From Pseudoalteromonas caenipelagi (GTDB lineage Bacteria > Pseudomonadota > Gammaproteobacteria > Enterobacterales > Alteromonadaceae), in assembly GCF_013140855.1 (NCBI RefSeq), contig NZ_JABBPG010000003.1, positions 434,001 through 498,000 of the forward strand: 64,000 bases of DNA. Reading direction: 5' to 3'. A program made the position numbers and the translations under genes. Position 1 is the stretch's first letter; every line of letters begins with the position of its first letter. Below are positions 51,600 to 61,500 of this stretch, piece after piece. A model generated the notes under the pieces. It made no database searches, had not been told where the DNA came from, and saw nothing but the letters and a program-made list of their open reading frames with translations.

Positions 51600-54500
51600 T
51601 ATGCTTCCACCACATTGTGTGTTTTATCAATATTGCTTAATAATTCTTCAGCTAAAATTGGGGTATTTAGAATGCCATAATGATCGGCATCAATATAACG
51701 ACTCCAAAGAGGCTGGGTGCTGTATTGCTGCCATATCTCAGGACTGGATTGATAGCCGTAGCCATGCCAAAGCCAAATAGGTAGGTCTAGCTTTGGCATT
51801 TTGGCTTGATATAACACATGTTTACTGTGCCAACGCAGCATAAAGCGTTGATATAAAGCATGCGTATCGACGCCATCGAACACTTGCTGTTGCAGAAAAG
51901 GGTTCTCAAGCAGCTGTATCATCGCGCTTTGATAGTCACCACTGAGACCGTGTGTGCACTGTGAAATTTGCTCCGCACTGAGACAAATATTTTCAGCGGC
52001 TAAATAATCATGAAAATCACTGATTAACTGTTGGCTGTTATCGGCCAAGTTAAGTTGCTGTGTGGGATCAAAGTCAATCACACTGATAGCACATATCGTA
52101 AAACCGAGTGACTGCATTCTTTTTGCCATAAGCATCATTTGCTTACCACCAAGACTCCAGCCTACTAAGGCAATAGGGTGTGATTTCAGCGCGAGTAATT
52201 GCTCGATGTAATCATCGATGATGGTACTGTGATCATCATGGTGCCCCGCGTTGATTAGCTCGATGTTTGGAGTTAATCCAAAGAGCGCGGTTTCATTTCC
52301 CAAATTTTGAATGAACTGTTTGTGGTAATTAAAATGGCCAGCTAAAGAGTGCATTAAAACCATGATGGGGGAGGTTGAGTTATCGAGCACGCTCGCTTTA
52401 TCATTTAGCGCAATTAGCCGTTCGGTTTGATTGGAGAGTGTGTACTGCTCGTTAATATAAGCGGCGATAGCTAGGATAGATTTGTGCCTAAACAATAAAT
52501 CAGTTGGCAAGTCGACGTGCATCTCTTTACGGATCTTAGCAACTACCTTAATCGCAGCCAAAGAGTGACCACCAATATCAAAGAAATCAGCAGTTACGCA
52601 GATATTTTGTTGTTGCAATACGCTTTGCCATATCGCCAATATTGCTTGTTCGGTTGCATTTTTGGCCGCGACAATAACCTGATTTTGCTGCGCCTGAGCG
52701 AGGACTCGCAACTGAGCTTGGTCTATCTTACCATTGGCATTGAGTGGAAACTCATTGATGGCGTGGATATGGGTTGGCACCATATAATTTGGTAGTTGCT
52801 GTGCTAACAAATCTCTGACTTGAGATTCATTCAGTTGGTGGCCTTGCTGCATGATCACAAAGGCCAGTAATTGCTTGTTTTCACCTTCACCGAAGGCGTG
52901 CAGGGTCGCTTGTGCAATCCCCTTTTGTTGTAATAACACGGCTTGAATTTCTGATAAGTCTAGGCGGAAACCACGAATTTTAATTTGTTGGTCACTGCGA
53001 CCTAAAATACGAATTGCACCCAGTGCATCTGCAAACGCTAAATCACCGGTTTTATACAGCTTTTTATCACTTTGAGGTTGCGAAATATAAACTTGCGCAG
53101 TTTTATGAGGGTCATTCAAGTATCCTCGCGTAACGTTTTTTCCTGTTACGTATAAATGCGCACTTTGACCACTGATAGCGGGGCGCAGCTGCTCATCCAG
53201 TAGGTGTATTTCATTATCTCCAATGGTGGTACAAAGGTGACTTTGCGCTCGCTCTAAGCATACTTTGCCAATTAGTACGCCAACGGTGGTTTCGGTTGGT
53301 CCATAGTGATTGTAAATACGGCACTTCACAGCAAGTGATTGCAATCGCTCGATCAGACTTGGTTGAATTGGTTCTCCACCGAGTACCAGTACTTGAGAGG
53401 GTAAAATATCTTCCCCACAGGCAAGTAATGCTTCTAAATGAGAAGGAACGATTTTTAAACAATCGAGAGACTGCTGAGTGTGATTGACATTTTTATAATA
53501 CTCAGCAAGCGCTTGGCCATCACTGGCTTCATTTTTTCCGAGTAAATGCACACAGCTAGCACTTAGCCAAGCTGGAAATAACATGGTATTCCCCAAGTCA
53601 GCGACTAAGGTTGAAATTAGGCCATATTGGCTTTGCTTTGGCAAAGCGAGCTGCTGTGTAATGGCTTGGCTATAGTGACTGATCTGTTGGTGTTCAACCA
53701 TAACGCCTTTAGGGGTACCAGTAGAGCCCGAAGTATATAAAACATAGCAAAGGTGGTGAGGCATGATCTCCACCGACTGCAGCGGGTGTTTCTGTTGTTT
53801 TAAGCTATGCAGTGACATAGAGTGAGCGGCGCTCAACTCGGTCAATTCTGCGACTACGATAACAGGGTTTGCATCGTCAATAATCTGCTGCAATCTCGCT
53901 ATTGGCTGCTCTGGGTCGAGTGGTAAATAGGCTGCACCTGATTTCATCACCGCCAGCAGGCTTACCAATAACTCATAGTTTCTTGGTAAGCATAGCGCAA
54001 CGATATTGTCGGTAGATGCACCATGAGCTTGTAAGGTTGCTGCATATTGATCGCTCAAACAATCAAGTTCTTGGTAGGTCAGCGTATAAGCGCCATCTTG
54101 AATTGCTATTTGCTGTGGATGTTGTTGTGCTTGTTCCCGAAATAAGGTGACGAGAGTTTTGTTGTCATTGATGTGCAATTCACCTTGCTGATCAACCAGT
54201 GCAAGCTTGTTTTTTTGACAAATAAACTGCCCTGAATACTCATCGTTTAATAATGCATTAAGTTGACTAAATTTCATTTCAGGTTGTTCAAGTGCGGCAG
54301 CTAAAAGTTGCTCAAAGTGCTTTAAAGCCCGAGTTATGGCTGCGTGGCTGTAGTGCTCAGGACGATAGAAAAGCGAGAACTGTCCTTCACCTTGTTCTAC
54401 ACAGAGATATTCCAACAACAACGGATTGCTGGCGATAGGCAGGCGAGTTTGCATTTCAGTTAGGGTGTTTTGCTTATGCCAAAAGAACCCTGCGTGAGAA

Positions 54501-55501
54501 CGGGTGTTTGCCAAATCTGGATCAGTGACGATGTACTCTTGATGGTCTTTTATTTCCGCAAATAATTGCTGAAAACCTTGTGTTGAACCTGCAAGATCGG
54601 CATTGTTAAGCGCGTAAAATGGCACGACCAAAGGCTGAGTGAACAGACCAAACGCTTGACTAAATTCCTCATAATCAAGACGACTATCGTGATAATAATC
54701 CAGTTTTAACTCATTTTGGTTGGCCAGTTTGCCAAGTATACTTACCCACACATTCAGCACGATACTTGCGCAGTCACATTGTAGCTGTTTAGCGAGCTGA
54801 TTAAGTTGCGCTTGTAAGTGTGTCGAGATAGCCATAGACACGACGTTTGTTTGCGTGCTTTGTGCATTGTGCAGGGGGGCTTTTTCAATCAGCTCTGCTT
54901 CGGGCAATTGCGAAAGCGCAAGTGCTTGCCAGTAGCTTTTGCCAAGCTGAGCATCTTCATCAGCCACCAACTCAGTTAACCATTCAATGTACTGAGGATA
55001 TTGGATGGTTTCGTCTAACTGCACATCGCCGTTGAGCGTTTGATATAAGTGATACGCACTATAATGGTCAAACAGTAATGCACAGGCCACAAGTTGCACT
55101 GTCATACCCGATTGATGGGGCCAACACCACACCAAAAGATGTGGTTGTGATTGTTCATATTCTAGCTGGGCTTGCTGCTCCATTTGGACTTTTTTTAGCG
55201 CCAGTGCTTCACCTTCAAGGCCTATCAGCTCGTCTTGTTCTTTGACTAAAAACTGCAATCTTGGTGCTTGTACTTGCTGTCTTAGAATATCGAAGCCTTC
55301 TGGTTTTGCAACATAACTTGTCAATGCTTGGTGTGCATGCATCAAGCTATTAAGCTTGTCTTTTAGCTGCTGCGTTGTCATGTTGTGTGCAAACTCAAAC
55401 CAGTAGCTACGCAGTGTATTGTTGTCATACTTCGCGATCAACTGTTGCTGGCGAGCAAGCGGTAAACCTAAATCTTCAGATGTATTTTGCCATGTATTCA
55501 T
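51599..55501 (-). CDS. NRPS: degenerate C (interface-like) - A (Asp) - T - TE
   Basis: A 1300-residue terminating synthetase. Residues 1-440 resemble a condensation domain, but the HHxxxDG active site is replaced by CALLFDH (140-146), so it should not form bonds. The adenylation domain (about 455-920) has YVLYTSGSTGTPKGVM, YNHYGPTETT and KTGDLAF. My reading of the specificity positions gives D-L-T-K-V-G-H-V-G-K, nearly the known Asp code. The carrier serine is Ser980 in DIGGHSLAA. The thioesterase (about 1045-1300) has Ser1116 in GWSLGG and a late His in DADHYGIL. The inactive C-like domain may be an interface domain that recruits the TauD hydroxylase at the end of the preceding protein. Start and stop both overlap neighbours as TAATG. 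Confidence 0.92.
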   Translation of the reverse strand: MNTWQNTSEDLGLPLARQQQLIAKYDNNTLRSYWFEFAHNMTTQQLKDKLNSLMHAHQALTSYVAKPEGFDILRQQVQAPRLQFLVKEQDELIGLEGEALALKKVQMEQQAQLEYEQSQPHLLVWCWPHQSGMTVQLVACALLFDHYSAYHLYQTLNGDVQLDETIQYPQYIEWLTELVADEDAQLGKSYWQALALSQLPEAELIEKAPLHNAQSTQTNVVSMAISTHLQAQLNQLAKQLQCDCASIVLNVWVSILGKLANQNELKLDYYHDSRLDYEEFSQAFGLFTQPLVVPFYALNNADLAGSTQGFQQLFAEIKDHQEYIVTDPDLANTRSHAGFFWHKQNTLTEMQTRLPIASNPLLLEYLCVEQGEGQFSLFYRPEHYSHAAITRALKHFEQLLAAALEQPEMKFSQLNALLNDEYSGQFICQKNKLALVDQQGELHINDNKTLVTLFREQAQQHPQQIAIQDGAYTLTYQELDCLSDQYAATLQAHGASTDNIVALCLPRNYELLVSLLAVMKSGAAYLPLDPEQPIARLQQIIDDANPVIVVAELTELSAAHSMSLHSLKQQKHPLQSVEIMPHHLCYVLYTSGSTGTPKGVMVEHQQISHYSQAITQQLALPKQSQYGLISTLVADLGNTMLFPAWLSASCVHLLGKNEASDGQALAEYYKNVNHTQQSLDCLKIVPSHLEALLACGEDILPSQVLVLGGEPIQPSLIERLQSLAVKCRIYNHYGPTETTVGVLIGKVCLERAQSHLCTTIGDNEIHLLDEQLRPAISGQSAHLYVTGKNVTRGYLNDPHKTAQVYISQPQSDKKLYKTGDLAFADALGAIRILGRSDQQIKIRGFRLDLSEIQAVLLQQKGIAQATLHAFGEGENKQLLAFVIMQQGHQLNESQVRDLLAQQLPNYMVPTHIHAINEFPLNANGKIDQAQLRVLAQAQQNQVIVAAKNATEQAILAIWQSVLQQQNICVTADFFDIGGHSLAAIKVVAKIRKEMHVDLPTDLLFRHKSILAIAAYINEQYTLSNQTERLIALNDKASVLDNSTSPIMVLMHSLAGHFNYHKQFIQNLGNETALFGLTPNIELINAGHHDDHSTIIDDYIEQLLALKSHPIALVGWSLGGKQMMLMAKRMQSLGFTICAISVIDFDPTQQLNLADNSQQLISDFHDYLAAENICLSAEQISQCTHGLSGDYQSAMIQLLENPFLQQQVFDGVDTHALYQRFMLRWHSKHVLYQAKMPKLDLPIWLWHGYGYQSSPEIWQQYSTQPLWSRYIDADHYGILNTPILAEELLSNIDKTHNVVEA

Positions 55502-58500
55502 TATGCTTGCTCCTCATTGACAGATAGTTGACTGTTATTGACAACATTATTATGTTGAACTGGCTCTGGTATTTGTGTGTTTGCTGCACCTACCTGGTAT
55601 ATATCGCCCATTGCTACGGCAATCTTTCTTTCACCTTCGAAGGGATCTCTGGCGTGAGCTGCTAACATGTTATCGAGCATAACAACATCTGCTTTTTGCC
55701 AATCAAATCTAACAGCACAGGCTTCATATAATTCACTAATCACATCAATGACTTCTTGCTCTAATGGGGTTTGGTCGCCATAGCACACATTGCGGGGAAG
55801 ATTCTCTATGCCGCCAGTTTCTAGGAAGTGTTGTTTGACATCTTCTTCTAAGAAGCTGTAATGGTGTAGCTGAATTTGATTGAAAAAGCTCTTTTCATGG
55901 GTGATGGGGTGGGTGATCACCGCAGGGCATATTTGACTAATGCGCAAGTTATCATCGCCATACCAGTGAAAGTCAATGCCATTTTGTTTACATATAGACT
56001 CTACTTGTTGTCTGCTGTGTGTTTTAAAGAAATGCTGCCAACTGACATCAAGAGAAGAAAAATTGCGTATATAACACAGTTGCTTTGTTTCAAGCTTTTC
56101 TTTGATATGTGCTGGCAGTCGCAAGTACATTTCACGGCAATCCACAATAGGCGTAGCACCGCCGACAGCGGCATTTTGACTGCAGTAAAACCACTGTCTT
56201 CTTGGCCATTGGCTTTGGTGTGAGCTTTCATTGTGATACATGATCATTTGCTCATTTGGATAAGGTGTAGATTTATATATTTTGTTGCCGATGTCGTTCT
56301 TCGGTAAGTCTCCATACATGGCGTATAACTGTGGGTAAATTGCTAAGCAAAACTGCTCAAACTCTAATGCCGTAGGTAAGTTGAAGCCTCTAAATACAAT
56401 GCCGCCATGCACCTGCAACCAATTCATGATTTGCGTTTGGTTTTGTCTTGCCCAACTGAGGGGGTCAAGGGCACTGCTTTGACATTGCACCAGTAGCGGG
56501 AATGGACGGTCTTGGTTAAGTGGTGCAGCCTTCACTAATTCCTTATCGGGTACGGTGTTTTTTAGCTTATTTAACTTATTAAACTTATTCAGTTTATTAA
56601 GCTTTGCAGGTCGGCTGGTGGTAGGCATGTCGCTTACTTCCTTCTGTACATGGTTGTGCGTAAGTAAATTGTTCAGCGGCGCATTCGGGGTTTTACATAT
56701 CGTGCGCAGCAGTTGTATGTATTGTTGGCTAAATAGCTCAATGGTTGATTTATCAAAAAGTTGCGAATTAAACACCCAGCTCAATAACAGTGATTGAGCG
56801 TGTTTATCTTCATTGGCGAACAATGCGCAATCAAATTTAGCGTGCTGTTGTTCGATGCGAAGAGGCTCAATGTGCAAGTTGCTGATGTTGCGTTGGGTAT
56901 CAGGCGTGTTTTGCATTACAAATAGCGCTTGAATGAGCGGGTGCATGCCATTAATACGAGTCGGTTTAATGGTCTCAACAATTTGCTCAAACGGCACTGA
57001 TTGATGTTCAAACCCGTCTAAGCAATGTTGTTTTACTTGTTGCAAAAAGTCGTTAAATCTAAGCGTTGCTTTAGGCTTTAACCTAAGTGGTAATAGGTTT
57101 ACAAAAAAGCCTAACATATCATGGGTTTGTACATGCTCTCGATTTGCTACGTCGGTCCCAATGATCATATCTTGACACTTGGTTTGTTGAAAAATCAGGC
57201 TGCTATAGGCACTGATAAGCAACATAAAGAGCGAGCTTTGCTGTTGATGAGCAAGGTTTTTCAGCTCAGTTAATAGTGGCCTGTCTATGGTAATTTCCAC
57301 GCAACCCCCCCTCGCTTGTGCAGCCGCATCGCGAGGGCGGTCAAACGGCAGTACTAATACATCTTTTGCACCAGCGAGTGTTTGTCGCCAATAGTCAATG
57401 GATGCTTGCTGTTGTTGCATTATCAACGGGGTATTTTGCCAATAGGCATAGTCAAGATAGCTAGGCTTGCTGATTACCTCAGCGCGCAGAGCTTCTAAAC
57501 TGGTATTATTGAGCTGCTGGTAAGCGTCCATTAAGTCATCAAGTAAGAGGGTCATTGACCAAGCATCCGATGCAATGTGATGGTGTATTAGCTGACAGAC
57601 AAAATGCTCATTACCCATTTGATAAATCAACACACGAAGTGGCGACTCGACCTCTAGGTTAAAGCTTTGGTTTGCTGCATCGGCTAGCTGTTGCTCGAGT
57701 TGCTGCGGTTTATTGCTTAAGTCACATATTGTTACCGTCACATCAAGTGTGGGGTTAAATTTTTGCACGGGTTGCTCATCATGTTGATGGTAAGTTACTT
57801 GCAAAATTGGATGCTTTTGTGTGACCAACAAAATGGCTTGTTTTAACTGAAATATTGATAGTGCGCCTTTGATGCGCACAGCGCTGTGCATGTTAAACCC
57901 TGCACTGGTGGGGTTAAGTTGTTGCATAAACCACACACGTTTTTGCGCACTAGATAGCGGTAATAATGTTGGTGTGGGGTCAAGGTCACAGAGCAAAGTG
58001 ATCTTTTGATACTTGGACTCGCTGAGTAGTTTTGCTTGTTCGGCTAAGGTTGGTTGCTCAAATAAACTTTTAAGTGGAATATTCAAGTCCATCTTGTTTA
58101 ATTGCGCTCTGAGTTGCGCTGCTAACAACGAATGACCACCGAGCAAGAAAAAGTCATCGTCACTTTGCAGATGATCAACCTTTAAGAGGCTTTTCCAGAT
58201 ACCTGCGAGCTTTTCTTCTTGCATCGTAAGTGCTCTGCTAGTGTCATGACTAGAGGTGTGTTCATGCTTAATCGCAGGCAGTGCGCTGCGGTCAACTTTG
58301 CCATTGCTATTGACGGGCAGTTCATCCAGCATTTGTAAATGCTGTGGCACCATATAATCGGGCAGTATTTTGCTTAGGTATTGCTTGAGTGAGGCAATAT
58401 TAGGTGCGGTCGCAATGGACGCGGTCGCAGAGGACGCGGTCGCAGAGGACGCGGCGGCATCGGGCTGCACAACGTAATAGGCCACCAGCAATTGCTCTTT

Positions 58501-61500
58501 AATGACGACGACAGCTTGGCTAATAGCCGTATGTTGCGTTAAGGCATGTTCGATTTCACCAGACTCAATACGATAGCCACGATGTTTAAGCTGGAAGTCC
58601 GTACGACCAATAAAACGCAATACTGGTGAAGAGTGCGCGAGCGTCCACTGAACTTTATCACCCGTTTTATATAGGCGGCCAAAGTCAGGGTGTTCGATAA
58701 ATGCAGCTTGCGTTAACTCGGTATCGTGTCGGTATCCTCTGGCGACAACTGGACCACCAATATACAGCTCTCCAGGTATGCCAAATGGGGTTAGGTTCTT
58801 TTGCGGGTCAAGCACATAAAAGTGGTTGTAGGCAATAGGGTTGCCAATAGGCACCTGCTTGTCAGTTAGCTGTTGTATTGGGTAGGCTGATGACCATATG
58901 GTGGTTTCAGTTGGGCCATACACGTTTGTGACACTCATACAGTGTTGTTTTAATAATACAGCTAGCTGACTCGACAGGGACTCGCCACCACATACCGCAT
59001 TCACACGTGCCAATGGTTGCTGTGATATGAGACGTTGCTCATCGTGAGTCATCATACTCCAAGTGGCTGGAGTCGCTTGCACTAAGTCGATATTGTATTT
59101 TTCGATAAGAGAGAATAGCTGTTGCGGATCTTTTTGTTGATCTTCGTTTGCAATCACAACACTTGTCCCTGTTGCTAAAGGCAAACAGAGTTCTAACCCT
59201 GCTATATCAAAGGTAATAGTTGTTAAAGCGAGGGTGCGCTTAAAGCGTGGTAACGTGTGTTCAATTGCTTTTAAAAAGCAGGCAAAATTGCCTCGCTCAA
59301 TTTCAACACCTTTGGGTTTACCAGTCGAACCTGACGTATACAAGGTATAAGCCAGCTGAGTTGACGCAGTGGCTAAGTGCAAATTATGACAAGGAAGCTC
59401 ACTTAGCTGAGAATTTAACAGATCAAGGTTGAGAATCGGCATATCGGTGCCCAACATATCGATGTCCGACATATCGATGTCCGATTCTAATTGGCGGCTT
59501 ATTGTCGTTTGCGTTAACAATATCTGTGGTTGTGCATGCTCGATAATATATGACAAACGCGCAGCAGGCTGAGTACTATCTAGTGGTAAGTATGCGCCAC
59601 CTGCTTTTTGAATAGCCAACATTGTTACTAGCATTTGGTAGCCACGTGGTAAGCAAAAAGCAACGAGCTGCTCTGCACCAATCCCTTTGTTTTTTAGAAA
59701 GTGGGCAAGCTGGTTAGCGTCGTGATTTAATTGCTTATAGTTATAGTGCTGGCCACATGCAATCACCGCCGTTTTTAAACCTTGCTGCGCAACGTGCTGC
59801 TCGAAACGTGTAATAAAGTCGGCTTGCTCTGTTAACGGCTCGCGATTGAGGTTGGCAACCAATTGCTCTGTTGTTGCAGCACTTAACGCTTTGTCCGCAG
59901 AGCTTACGGTCAATGCTGATAGCGGTGTTTGCTGTGCAGTTGGTAACCAACTTAGGATGCTAAGGTAATCTTCAAAAAGCTGCTCAATGGTATTTGAAGT
60001 AAATAGATCTCGGTTATATTCTATTTGCACAACTAAATTATCACGGCGCAGCAGGTTAAAACTTAGTTCAAACTTGGTATTAACCTCGTTGTGCTCAAGC
60101 GCTTCAAAGTGCAGCCCTGGTAGTGACAAATCGCGCTGTTTTAATTGGTCATTTTGGTAATTGAATAACACTTGAAAAACGGCAGGTCTCGCTAAGTTTC
60201 TAGCTGGTTGCAGCGCATTAAACAATGTTTCTAACGGCATGCTTTGGTGTGCTAAGTCACTCTGCAGTGCCTCAATATGTTGAGTCAGCCAATCACTTGT
60301 TGCAAGGTCAGGCTGAATGCGTGCTCGATGGATCAGCGTATTAATAAATACACCCACTATATGCTGGCTGTGTGTATCTTCTCTGCCGCTAACCGGGATC
60401 CCCACTGCAAAATCATTTTGTTGTGTATAGCGCCACATAAGTAACTGGAAACCCGCGAGCAATAAACTAAATGGCGTGGTATTTAGCGTATTGGCATAGC
60501 CATCAAGTTGTTCAATAATTGCCGCATTGACAGGCCACTCTTGAGTTGCACCGGCATAACTTTGTTGGCTAGGCAGAGGTTTATCGTAACTTAGTGCAAG
60601 TTGCTGTGGCATATTTTTTAAACGCGTTAGCCAGTAATCAAATAACGAGTCATCAATGTTTTGAGCTTGTTGGCGAATACAGTAATCAAAGTAACTGATC
60701 TGTTCTTGGCTGTGTGGTGTTGACTTACTACCTGTTTGATACAGCTTTAATAAGTCCTGGATCAGTATTCCCATCGACCAACCATCGGTTGCGATATGAT
60801 GAATATTAAACACCAAAATATGGCAATCTGTAGCATGAGTGATTGGCAGTAGGTTTATGCTCAATACTTTACCTGTACTTAGGTCAAACGGCTGACGAAC
60901 AAGCTGTAATGCGTAATCTTGTGCTGTTGTTTCATCCATCGCAGCATGTACGGTGAGCGGCTGATACGTGTCGACTAAGCGCTGCAACACACTGTCATTG
61001 GTTGTGCCTGTTATGTACTGGGTGCGCAACATCCAGTGCTTCTCGACGAGCTGTTGGCAAGCATCGGCTAATTTTTCGAGGTCAATATTACCTGTGACTT
61101 TGAAAGCAGCAGGGAGGTTGTAGGCGGTATTTTGCGGTTCAAGTTGTTGCAAGAACCAGATGCGTTTTTGTGCAGCCGATAAGGGGTGAGCTTGCGTAAG
61201 GTCCATACTTGGTTTTACTTTATCTGGCATTTTGCTAAGCGACTCACTGATTGCTAAATCGCTATTTGATGGGCACATGGAAAGCGCTAATAACTGCGCC
61301 GTTGGGTTTTGCTGCAGTTGTTTAGGTGTCACCGACAGGTCTTGCTGCTTGGCCAGTGCGATGAACTGCAAACTCAATATTGAGTCGCCCCCGCGAGTAT
61401 AAAAGCTGTCTTGAGCGCTGAGCGAGTCATCACGCAAGATATGTTTAAACAAAGCGAGGATCGTTTCTTGATAGGCCGTTGCTTGTTCACTTAATTGTAT

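Noticed and set aside
55876..56223. 115-codon rightward ORF opposite the TauD region
   Set aside because: Antisense to a coherent catalytic domain, with no family pattern.
56564..59484. Tandem repeats considered as a CRISPR array
   Set aside because: Units are 9-15 bp, contiguous without spacers and in frame within a coding region; no cas genes are present.
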